16,155 bases of DNA, taken from positions 1 to 16,155 of the forward strand of contig WREN01000016.1 in the NCBI GenBank assembly GCA_009779295.1. Direction: 5' to 3'. This DNA comes from Oscillospiraceae bacterium. GTDB lineage: Bacteria > Bacillota > Clostridia > Oscillospirales > CAG-272. The notes under the pieces were generated by a model. The model had not been told where the DNA came from. It ran no database searches and was given only the letters and a program-made list of their open reading frames with translations. Of the stretch, positions 1-6,014 are shown piece after piece (positions within the stretch are counted from its first letter, which is position 1; the number at the start of each line of letters is the position of its first letter). The translations under genes were made by a program, and so were the position numbers.

Positions 1-513
1 GCGGATGAAAAGTTGAACAAGCTGACGGACAGGGATGTGAGGATAATCTATCTGCCGCCCGCGACGGTGGCGAGCGCGCATACTTACGGAGGTGACCCCG
101 AACATGATACAGATGTTATCATGGGAAAATTCATGCAAGACGTTGAATTATTCAACATTAATCCCGGTGCGAGGTTTTATGGATTTAATAACGATGTTGA
201 CGGGCAGCACGGTTATGAAGTATGGGCAACTATACCGGATGATTTGGACGTACCAGAACCTTTGACAAAAAAGAAGTTTGCCGGCGGGCTATATGCCGCT
301 CACACAAGTAAACCTATTAATTTCGGCGAATGGAAATTGTTTTATGATTGGGTTGCCGATAACGAAGATTTTGAAATAGACAACCGCGAACCATTCGGAA
401 TGGACGGCTGTTTGGAAGAGCATATCAATTCGTATAACCTATACGGATTAAAAAACAGGAAATATGTCCTCACGCATATTGACTTTTTGATACCAATTAA
501 AGAAAAAATTTAG
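1..513 (+). CDS. MerR-family regulator, C-terminal effector-binding domain (5' end outside the window)
   Basis: The reading frame is open from base 1 to a TAG at 511-513, so the N-terminal part lies upstream of the window. The visible 170 residues match, segment by segment, the C-terminal half of the next gene: both share LNKLTDRDVRIIYLPPATVA near the start, HGYE.W.TIPDDL in the middle, EPLTKKKFAGGLYAAH, and an LEEH.N motif followed by a PIK ending. This is the GyrI-like (AraC effector-binding) fold that in MerR regulators binds hydrophobic drugs or signal molecules. By analogy the missing part should carry a winged-helix DNA-binding domain, but this cannot be seen; a stand-alone effector domain is also possible. 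The first 81 bases differ from the paralogue at only 9 positions, mostly synonymous, while the middle is strongly diverged. The domain call is firm; the ligand is unknown. Confidence 0.8.
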   Translation, partial: ADEKLNKLTDRDVRIIYLPPATVASAHTYGGDPEHDTDVIMGKFMQDVELFNINPGARFYGFNNDVDGQHGYEVWATIPDDLDVPEPLTKKKFAGGLYAAHTSKPINFGEWKLFYDWVADNEDFEIDNREPFGMDGCLEEHINSYNLYGLKNRKYVLTHIDFLIPIKEKI

Positions 514-534
514 AAATATTTCATACTCTATTCA

Positions 535-565
535 TTGACTTTGACACCGTGTCAATCATTATAAT
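535..565 (+). promoter_or_regulatory. MerR-type promoter with dyad operator in a 19-bp spacer
   Basis: The -35 is TTGACT (535-540) and the -10 is TATAAT (560-565), separated by 19 bp instead of 17. The spacer contains a perfect palindrome, TTGACACCGTGTCAA (541-555). A stretched spacer filled by a dyad is the known signature of promoters that MerR-family proteins activate by twisting the DNA. It sits directly in front of a merR-like gene, so autoregulation is the natural inference. The TTGACA inside the dyad (541-546) is not a plausible -35, because it lies 13 or 23 bp from the two TATAAT boxes at 560 and 570. Confidence 0.8.
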
Positions 566-597
566 GAATTATAATGAAGAAAGAAACGAGGAAGAAT

Positions 598-1569
598 ATG
601 GAACTGCAAACGATAAGTCAGGTTTCAAAGAATTACGGGATTTCGGTGAGGATGCTGCGTTATTACGAGCAAGCCGGGTTGATTCAAAGTATCAGAAACG
701 AGGAAAACTCGTACAGGTTTTATGATGAAACGGCGTTGAAACAGCTTAACTCCATCATCCTTTTGCGCAAGTTGCGTATTTCTGTTAAGCAGATAAAGGA
801 GATTCTGAACAATCAGAACGCTCAGGCGATCGTCGGTATTTTCGAGCAGAACATAAGCGAACTTGATGAAGAAATAACGTCGCTGTCTACCATCAAAACC
901 ATACTGGCGCGCTTCGTGGATGAACTGCGCGCGCAAACCGGAATGACATTACAGCTTGATTTGTTGAACGCCGCGAACTCGATTTTTTTTTCCAAAAATT
1001 TAATTAAGGAGAAAGTATCAATGGAAGATTTGAACAAAGCGGAAGAAAAGTTGAACAAGCTCACGGACAGGGACGTGCGGATCATTTATCTGCCGCCCGC
1101 GACGGTGGCAAGTGCGCACTATATCGGAGATACGCCGGAATGGAATGCGGCGGCAATGATGGACAAGTTTGTATTAGAAAATGATTTACCTAATATCTAT
1201 CCCGATATGCGTCAATTTGGATTCAATCACCCAAACGCTGTAGATGAAACAAATTATCATGGGTACGAATTTTGGGTAACGATACCCGATGATTTGGAAG
1301 TACCGGAACCGCTCACGAAAAAGAAATTTGCCGGAGGGTTATACGCGGCGCACATGATACCAATGGGTGCGTTCGAAGAATGGGAATGGTTATCTAATTG
1401 GGTAGGCAATAGTAAAAAATATGATTATAATATGCTTGACGACGGCGGAGAGTGTATGTATGGTCTGCTTGAGGAGCATTTAAATTACCGAAACAATGTA
1501 GCAACATTCGTGAACGGACGATATGACAATATTCAACTTGATTTACTTTTTCCCATCAAACCAAAATAA
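598..1569 (+). CDS. MerR-family transcriptional regulator with GyrI-like effector-binding domain
   Basis: From the chosen start the protein has 323 residues. Residues about 4-70 form the MerR winged helix (QTISQVSKNYGISVRMLRYY, then YRFYDE and the L.QL..I..LR pattern), followed by a coiled-coil dimerisation helix to about 115, a linker, and a GyrI-like effector-binding domain from about 150 to the end. Proteins of this layout (BmrR, TipAL) bind a small ligand and activate a promoter with an overlong spacer, exactly the type found just upstream. I chose ATG 598 because GAGGAA lies at 588-593 and the family usually begins at this point; the upstream in-frame ATG at 574 would sit almost on the predicted transcription start. 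A second, well-spaced start lies inside the gene at 1021. The gene is a tandem paralogue of the partial gene before it. The ligand and any further target genes are unknown. Confidence 0.88.
   Translation: MELQTISQVSKNYGISVRMLRYYEQAGLIQSIRNEENSYRFYDETALKQLNSIILLRKLRISVKQIKEILNNQNAQAIVGIFEQNISELDEEITSLSTIKTILARFVDELRAQTGMTLQLDLLNAANSIFFSKNLIKEKVSMEDLNKAEEKLNKLTDRDVRIIYLPPATVASAHYIGDTPEWNAAAMMDKFVLENDLPNIYPDMRQFGFNHPNAVDETNYHGYEFWVTIPDDLEVPEPLTKKKFAGGLYAAHMIPMGAFEEWEWLSNWVGNSKKYDYNMLDDGGECMYGLLEEHLNYRNNVATFVNGRYDNIQLDLLFPIKPK
1006..1023 (+). promoter_or_regulatory. Internal ribosome binding site and in-frame ATG within the MerR gene
   Basis: AAGGAG (1006-1011) is followed after 9 nt by ATG (1021-1023), which is in frame with the regulator and starts at MEDLNKAEEKLNK, just ahead of the effector-binding domain. 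It is a better Shine-Dalgarno match than the one of the full-length start. Use of it would give a 182-residue effector domain without DNA-binding part, as known for TipAS from tipA. Whether it is used cannot be told from sequence. Confidence 0.5.
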
Positions 1570-1593
1570 AAAAACGGTTCCCAAGGACTATTA

Positions 1594-1636
1594 AGAGCCT
1601 ATACCATTACAGTATAAGCTCTATTTTTACGTTTTT
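1594..1636 (+). terminator. Rho-independent terminator of the MerR gene
   Basis: An 11-bp stem (1594-1604 with 1612-1622, one C-A mismatch) with a 7-nt loop is followed by ATTTTTACGTTTTTT. It lies 25 nt after the MerR stop codon. The T-rich run is on the plus side only, so it most likely serves the regulator and not the convergent rpsI. Confidence 0.65.
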
Positions 1637-1703
1637 TAAGGATATAAAGACCAAATAAAGGCTAAATTTTCAGTCGATGTCGATAAATTTTTGACAATAA
1701 TTA

Positions 1704-2114
1704 TTATCTCTTTGAGAACTGGGAAGCACGCCTTGCAGCTTTGAGACCGTATTTCTTTCTTTCCTTCATACGTGGGTCGCGCGTTAAAAATCCCGCTTTT
1801 TTGAGTACCGGACGGAATGATTCGTCTGCCTGAAGCAATGCTCTCGCGAGTCCGTGACGTATCGCGCCTGCCTGGCCTGAAAATCCTCCGCCTATAACTG
1901 AACATATCAAATCGAATTTGCCTGTAGTGCCTGTGTATTCAAACGGCTGGTTGACGATGAGGTTCATGGTTTGCATACCGAAATAATCGTCGATATCCCG
2001 TTTGTTGATCGTAATAACGCCTGTGCCGGGCACGATTCTGACCCGCGCAACGGATTTCTTTCTTCTCCCTGTACCGTAAAAATACGGTTTAGCGCTTGCA
2101 TATTTTGAATTCAT
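1704..2114 (-). CDS. rpsI: 30S ribosomal protein S9 (uS9)
   Basis: The 136-residue product is a full-length S9. Visible family marks are YGTGRRKKSVARVR near the start, the GGG..GQAGAIRHG.ARAL block, and the conserved basic C-terminus ERKKYGLKAARRASQFSKR, whose final SKR tail reaches into the decoding centre of the small subunit. About 12 extra residues precede the core. It follows rplM with a 25-nt gap, the usual order in bacteria, and is transcribed from the rplM promoter. Its own Shine-Dalgarno is weak: AAGGA lies 16 nt before the ATG, suggesting partial dependence on translation of rplM. No clear terminator was found after the stop on this strand. Confidence 0.97.
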   Translation of the reverse strand: MNSKYASAKPYFYGTGRRKKSVARVRIVPGTGVITINKRDIDDYFGMQTMNLIVNQPFEYTGTTGKFDLICSVIGGGFSGQAGAIRHGLARALLQADESFRPVLKKAGFLTRDPRMKERKKYGLKAARRASQFSKR

Positions 2115-2139
2115 ATTAATTTTTCACTCGTCCTTTCTT

Positions 2140-2571
2140 TTATTCTTCCGCAATAGCGATCGGCTTTTGAGCCTGCTGTTTGTGTTCCGCACCGCGATAT
2201 ACTTTAAGGCGTAACGCGCTTTTTCTTCCGATAACGTTCTTCGGAAGCATACCTTTAACAGCGAGCTGCATTGCGAATTCGGGACGGTTCTGCATTATAT
2301 TACGGTAGCTGATTTCTTTCAGCCCGCCGATATAACCGGAATGGCGGCGGTAAAATTTCTGGTCGAGCTTTCTGCCTGTAAGAACTGCCTGCGCGCAATT
2401 GATTATTATTACAAATTCTCCGCAATCTACATGGGGCGTAAATTCCGGACGGTGCTTTCCTCTCAAAATCGATGCCGCAAGCGTCGCGGTGTGACCTAAC
2501 GGCTTGTTCGCAGCGTCGATAACATACCATTTTCTTTCAATGGTTTCCTGCTTTGCCATAAATGTGGACAT
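2140..2571 (-). CDS. rplM: 50S ribosomal protein L13 (uL13)
   Basis: The 143-residue product matches L13 over its whole length: the start ..RKWYVIDAANKPLGHTAT, the LRGKHRPEFTPHVDCGE segment, KFYRRHSGYIGGLKE, and GMLPKN.IGR....L.VY.G.EH near the end are all hallmarks. L13 is an early-assembling protein of the large ribosomal subunit. The start at 2571 is supported by GGAGGA placed 8 nt upstream; the in-frame Met four codons later would be too far from it. It is the first gene of the rplM-rpsI operon. The tail KPIAIAEE after the core is short and acidic, without known role. Confidence 0.97.
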   Translation of the reverse strand: MSTFMAKQETIERKWYVIDAANKPLGHTATLAASILRGKHRPEFTPHVDCGEFVIIINCAQAVLTGRKLDQKFYRRHSGYIGGLKEISYRNIMQNRPEFAMQLAVKGMLPKNVIGRKSALRLKVYRGAEHKQQAQKPIAIAEE

Positions 2572-2609
2572 TAAGGTTTTCCTCCAATAAATTTTTAGTG
2601 ACGGTGTTT

Positions 2610-2638
2610 ATTATACCACAATAAAAATCGCTTGTCAA
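2610..2638 (-). promoter_or_regulatory. Sigma-A promoter of rplM-rpsI
   Basis: Read on the minus strand: TTGACA (2633-2638), a 17-bp spacer, TATAAT (2610-2615). Both boxes are perfect consensus. The predicted transcript starts near 2603, leaving a leader of about 30 nt to the rplM ATG, too short for the structured L13 leader found in some Bacillota. Confidence 0.85.
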
Positions 2639-2774
2639 GGGGAAAATTGAAAATTCTCAAAATTTTTAATTTATAATCATAATATCTCGTTAATTCGCGT
2701 GTTTTCATACGTTTAGCTTCAAATATGTCGTACTTCATTCGTAATTTATGGTAAAATATAGGGGAAAATTTATA

Positions 2775-2803
2775 TTGACAATTTTATGAAAATGTGCTAT
2801 AAT
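2775..2803 (+). promoter_or_regulatory. Sigma-A promoter of the surface-protein genes
   Basis: TTGACA (2775-2780), a 17-bp spacer and TATAAT (2798-2803) form a perfect consensus promoter. The next gene on this strand starts only at 3021, so the transcript would have a leader of about 210 nt. The preceding 2639-2774 is A/T-rich with no feature I can name. Confidence 0.8.
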
Positions 2804-2810
2804 AAAAATA

Positions 2811-3020
2811 TCGTAAGGGTTAATCATTAATTTGGTTATCCCCCATGTGACAGATTTAAAATAACTGCCATCTTTGAAGTGAGGATAAAGAGAAAGCCGT
2901 TACTACGGCAAAAAAAATTGTCTTATGTAGGTGATTCAAGAGATGTTGTCCTTACAACGATTTATGAAGGCGACGAACTGCGCGAACAATTAAAAATTTA
3001 AATTAAGGAGTGAATTAATC
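2811..3020 (+). other. Long untranslated leader of unknown nature before the first surface-protein gene
   Basis: This is the stretch between the predicted transcription start and the TTG start at 3021. It contains a small hairpin GCCGT-TACT-ACGGC (2896-2909) followed by eight A, which is not a terminator. One frame is open from about 2831 to a TAA at 2999-3001; its last 40 codons, from a GTG at 2879, read like ordinary protein (for example VGDSRDVVLTTIYEGDELRE) but have no ribosome binding site. It may be a decayed gene end, a leader peptide or a cis-regulatory RNA; I cannot assign it to a known riboswitch class. Confidence 0.4.
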
Positions 3021-3029
3021 TTGAAAAAA
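3002..3029 (+). repeat. 28-nt translation-initiation repeat, copy 1
   Basis: This stretch, containing AAGGAG, a 10-nt spacer, the TTG start and six A, is identical to 3944-3971 in front of the next surface-protein gene. Identity includes the untranslated part, where coding constraint cannot explain it. Confidence 0.85.
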
Positions 3030-3929
3030 TTGTTTATTTTTATTATTACGATTGCGTTATGTCTTTGTTTTTTAGTGGCGTTAAATGTATTCGCGGCTGC
3101 TACATATGAGATCACGGACAGAAAAGTGCTAAATAATTTTGAAACGGGTGATCCGGTATATGAAAACTACGGCGGTACTACGGATTGGGGCGCGCATTGG
3201 ATCCCAACGACTCTCTCCGCGACGGACGGACTTGAAGGCAAGGTGGCATTGAAATTGGAATTCGGTACAACGGATGTAGGGACGATCGGCGGCGTACACG
3301 CAGACAATATCGGCACGCTGAACGAAACCGACGACTGGACTCCGGGTTCGGCGATGTTGTTCCGAATCAAGAATCTGTCAAATAAATCTGTAAATTTGTC
3401 TTCGACGATCGACGTTTTAGACACAAACAGCCCGGGCAGGGCGCGTTTATGGCCGGAAGGCACGCAGTTATTACTCGATTTAAATTATAATCCGGTGGAA
3501 ACAAAATACGCTCCCGCTCTTGAAAGAGACGGCGTTACAACAGAGAACAGAGATTTATACGTAGTTATCCCGGCAGGGTTTGACGGATATGTTTTATGTG
3601 ATTTATCGAAATATGTGGAAGATGTTCCGCAGCCTTTTGAATCAATAATTGCCGAATCGACAGTGAGATCGGATTGGCGTTCGGTAGTCAAACACCTCGT
3701 CCTTCTCTTCCAGGATTGTATGGGTACTTCGGTAGTCGTCGATGATTTCAGGCTTGTTGATTATAAACTTGTGGATATAATTGAGGTTGTTGAGGAAGAA
3801 GCTGGTCCTGCAGAGGGAGAAACGCAAGCTCCGGTTATCGTTCCGCAGACAAGTGACGGTTTATTGACAGTATTGGCAGTATTTGTTATCAGCGGGGTTG
3901 TTGTAATTAAAAAACGTTGGGCACAATGA
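3021..3929 (+). CDS. Secreted jelly-roll-type surface protein with sortase-like tail
   Basis: The 302-residue protein has a signal peptide (KK, then a hydrophobic run to about residue 22, ending NVFAAA) and one beta-rich domain, about 27-250. It begins VLNNFETGD and ends VVVDDFRLVDY, a pattern seen in carbohydrate-binding jelly-roll domains of the CBM11/galactose-binding type; that family call is tentative. An acidic linker (EVVEEEAGPAEGE) leads to VPQTSD at 274-279, a hydrophobic segment and KKRWAQ, which resembles a cell-wall sorting signal. The start is TTG 3021, with AAGGAG 10 nt upstream; no ATG is near. It heads a likely two-gene unit with the CBM9-like gene 33 bp downstream. No catalytic residues are evident, so a binding role on the cell surface is inferred. 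Confidence 0.65.
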   Translation: MKKLFIFIITIALCLCFLVALNVFAAATYEITDRKVLNNFETGDPVYENYGGTTDWGAHWIPTTLSATDGLEGKVALKLEFGTTDVGTIGGVHADNIGTLNETDDWTPGSAMLFRIKNLSNKSVNLSSTIDVLDTNSPGRARLWPEGTQLLLDLNYNPVETKYAPALERDGVTTENRDLYVVIPAGFDGYVLCDLSKYVEDVPQPFESIIAESTVRSDWRSVVKHLVLLFQDCMGTSVVVDDFRLVDYKLVDIIEVVEEEAGPAEGETQAPVIVPQTSDGLLTVLAVFVISGVVVIKKRWAQ

Positions 3930-3943
3930 AAATCAAATAAATT

Positions 3944-3971
3944 ATTAAGGAGTGAATTAATCTTGAAAAAA
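3944..3971 (+). repeat. 28-nt translation-initiation repeat, copy 2
   Basis: Identical to 3002-3029. It places AAGGAG 10 nt before the TTG start at 3963 and includes the first codons (TTG AAA AAA). The sequences diverge at once on both sides. Confidence 0.85.
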
Positions 3972-4778
3972 GCAAGTATCATTTTATGCGTAATTATTTT
4001 ACTGGCAATGGCAGGATTGCCGGTTCAGGCATTCGGCGGAGACGTTATGAAAGGCACGCCGACTGTTGACGGCGTACTCGACGACATTTATAAGCAAAGT
4101 TTCAGCTATACCATTAATCCGCAAGACAACCCGGTTTATATCACCGGAATCGACGCGGCAGACGTTACGGCTTCCGCTACTACATACTTCCTGTGGGATG
4201 ATAATTATATCTACATATGCGTAGATATCGTTGATACGAGTATTGTTACCGTAGGCGCCGACGTTATCAACGGGCAGGACTATACCTGGGATAACGACGT
4301 AACGGAATTATGGTTCGCGGCTCCGGGCAGCGACGTATTGCTGATCAACATAGACGCGTTCAACACGCGTATCACAGGTTCGCCTACCGTTACCGGCGAC
4401 GAAGGTTATATCGCAAAAGTAGGGCTGACGAGTTACGGATATATTGCAGAATTCGCGATTCCGCATTTCTTCAAAGTAGGCGACATATTCTTATTCAGCA
4501 CGCAGGTAAACAATATGCTATCGGTCGACCCGCACCAATTGGCTTGCTACGGAGCGCAAAGAGCGCCGTATGAGTTCAAACTCTTAGCGACGGAAGTTAC
4601 ATACCCTGTTCCGGAAATAATCGAAGAAGTTGTTGAAATTGATCCCGGCGAGATTACCGTAACAGTTACACCTCCGCCAGCGACAACATCGCCGCAGACA
4701 GCCGACGCCGTATCGGTCGCGATTTTAATGCTTGGATTATCCGGTTTGGCAGTATTGGGAAATAAAAGAAAAAAATAA
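3963..4778 (+). CDS. Cell-surface protein with a CBM9-like domain and sortase-like tail
   Basis: 271 residues. A signal peptide (1 to about 24) is followed by a carbohydrate-binding-module family 9 (DOMON-like) fold: GTPTVDGVLDD at 31-41, the strand FLWDDNYIYICVDIVD at 76-91, and NDVTELWF at 111-118, the usual order of landmarks in this family. A Pro/Thr linker (VTPPPATT) leads to SPQTAD at 243-248, a hydrophobic segment and the tail NKRKK, a sorting-signal pattern. In enzymes CBM9 binds sugar chain ends; here no catalytic domain is attached, so the protein should act in binding only. It starts at TTG 3963 behind the same 28-nt initiation region as the gene before it and probably shares its transcript. 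It is related to the minus-strand gene 4998-5942. Confidence 0.75.
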   Translation: MKKASIILCVIILLAMAGLPVQAFGGDVMKGTPTVDGVLDDIYKQSFSYTINPQDNPVYITGIDAADVTASATTYFLWDDNYIYICVDIVDTSIVTVGADVINGQDYTWDNDVTELWFAAPGSDVLLINIDAFNTRITGSPTVTGDEGYIAKVGLTSYGYIAEFAIPHFFKVGDIFLFSTQVNNMLSVDPHQLACYGAQRAPYEFKLLATEVTYPVPEIIEEVVEIDPGEITVTVTPPPATTSPQTADAVSVAILMLGLSGLAVLGNKRKK

Positions 4779-4941
4779 AACTTTACAATAAATTAATAAA
4801 AATATAAATAAATAGATTTTCCACGTTAAAGGTTATATTGTATAATATATCCATAAGCAATAGAAAGTAAAAATAGAAAATTTCGTAAAGTGTATATTTT
4901 TCATTTTTTCCTCTAATCCTTTCATTATTTTTTTAACAGAT

Positions 4942-4972
4942 AAAACGCCGTAGAACTGCACTACGGCGTTTT
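4942..4972. terminator. Bidirectional terminator between convergent surface-protein genes
   Basis: A perfect 12-bp stem (AAAACGCCGTAG 4942-4953 and CTACGGCGTTTT 4961-4972) with a 7-nt loop; both arms carry the A/T run, so it can work in both directions. It ends the plus-strand unit (stop at 4778) and the minus-strand gene ending at 4998. The 160 nt before it are A/T-rich with nothing I can support. Confidence 0.85.
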
Positions 4973-4997
4973 CTGTATTAAATTCAGGCTTGCTTTT

Positions 4998-5942
4998 TTA
5001 CTTTTTCCGTTTCAGACCCGCTAATCCGACCGCTCCGGCAAATGCCAGCAGGCTCATCAAAATTATCGGATCGGCAGTTTGCGGAGACGTGCTTGTAACC
5101 GGAGAACTGGTAACGACCGTTTCACCGGCAGCTTCAGCTTCTTCTACTTCCTCAATTTCTATTACCGGCGGAGGCGCCGCTATAAAATTGATTTGGTCGC
5201 ATGAAGCCGATTTGTTGTAGTTGCCGACGCCTACTTCGTCCGTAGGTTCGCCCCAGCTCAATTTGAAATCGCGTTGGTTGTTGTCGTCGATGTCGTCAAG
5301 AAGCCAGATTTGGAAACCGCAGCTGTATCCGGGTTTGAACATAGCTTTAACGGCGTCGTTCACCGGGATTCTGCGTTCGATTATATAACCGTCCGGTTTG
5401 ATGACGCATACGACTTCGTGTTCGTTTGCGGGAAGGTCAATAAACCACATGTGATGTTCGGTACCCATTCCGTTTCCTAAATCGTTTTCAAATTCCGGCG
5501 AACCGACTGTTTTTGCGTACGCGAGTGTTTTTACAAAAATTCCGTTAGGCGAAAAACTTTCAACAGTACTGTCCACATCGGAATTATTATTGTCGAAATC
5601 GAAAACACATTCAAACGCGTCGCTGCCGAAATTCGAAAGCGGCTGCGTTACCGGCGTTTTGTCTACAACTTCTAAATATAAGTACATATTGTTCTCATCC
5701 CAGCAAAGCCGCACAACGCCTCTTGCCGATTCCATGTCGTCAGTTGCGTTGTTTGCTACAGACGCGCGGTATTCAATAACAATTTCGCTTGAATTTTTGT
5801 AGCAGTCGTCCATCACTCCGTCTATAACCGGAGTTCCGTATGAAACGTCGGCTTGTTTCTGTCTGAGTACGGCGCTCGAATTAAAACTGAAAATCGAAAT
5901 GAGTAACATAGAAATGATAATGATTGATAATAATTTGCGCAT
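4998..5942 (-). CDS. Cell-surface protein with a CBM9-like domain and sortase-like tail
   Basis: 314 residues. A signal peptide (about 1-24, ending SFNSSA) precedes a CBM9-like domain: YGTPVIDGVMDD at 35-46, CWDENNMYLYLEVVD at 80-94, and the DAFECVFDFDNNNSD segment near 108-122. A proline- and glutamate-rich linker (IEIEEVEEAEAAGE) and a TSSPVTSTS stretch lead to SPQTAD (286-291), a hydrophobic segment and LKRKK. It resembles the plus-strand CBM9-like protein 3963-4778 in layout but has a longer domain, so the two are diverged paralogues. AAGGAGG lies 7 nt before the ATG. It has its own promoter at 5971-5999. No catalytic domain is present; binding of surface glycans or sugars is inferred. 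Confidence 0.75.
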   Translation of the reverse strand: MRKLLSIIIISMLLISIFSFNSSAVLRQKQADVSYGTPVIDGVMDDCYKNSSEIVIEYRASVANNATDDMESARGVVRLCWDENNMYLYLEVVDKTPVTQPLSNFGSDAFECVFDFDNNNSDVDSTVESFSPNGIFVKTLAYAKTVGSPEFENDLGNGMGTEHHMWFIDLPANEHEVVCVIKPDGYIIERRIPVNDAVKAMFKPGYSCGFQIWLLDDIDDNNQRDFKLSWGEPTDEVGVGNYNKSASCDQINFIAAPPPVIEIEEVEEAEAAGETVVTSSPVTSTSPQTADPIILMSLLAFAGAVGLAGLKRKK

Positions 5943-5970
5943 ATTTTAACCTCCTTCATTTATTAATAAA

Positions 5971-5999
5971 ATGATAACATATAAATGCGAAAAAGTCAA
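5971..5999 (-). promoter_or_regulatory. Sigma-A promoter of the minus-strand CBM9-like gene
   Basis: On the minus strand: TTGACT (5994-5999), 17-bp spacer, TATCAT (5971-5976). It lies in the 72-nt gap after the PETTT-protein gene, so the two minus-strand genes need not share a transcript, although read-through is possible because I see no terminator at 6000-6014. Confidence 0.7.
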
Positions 6000-6014
6000 T
6001 AGTTTTGTTTATTT

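Noticed and set aside
574..597. Upstream ATG as start of the MerR gene
   Set aside because: It overlaps the second TATAAT and lies at the predicted transcription start, whereas ATG 598 has a Shine-Dalgarno and fits the family start.
2572..2609. L13 leader RNA in front of rplM
   Set aside because: The promoter leaves only about 30 nt of leader, too short for that structure.
2811..2960. Cyclic-di-GMP (GEMM-I) riboswitch in the long leader
   Set aside because: An AAAGCC...GGC piece is reminiscent, but the second helix and the conserved receptor bases cannot be matched; a covariance search would be needed.
4819..4972. Small RNA gene with TATAAT at 4841 ending at the bidirectional terminator
   Set aside because: The -35 region is poor (TTCCAC at 16 bp) and the stretch is simple A/T-rich sequence; the terminator is already explained by the convergent genes.
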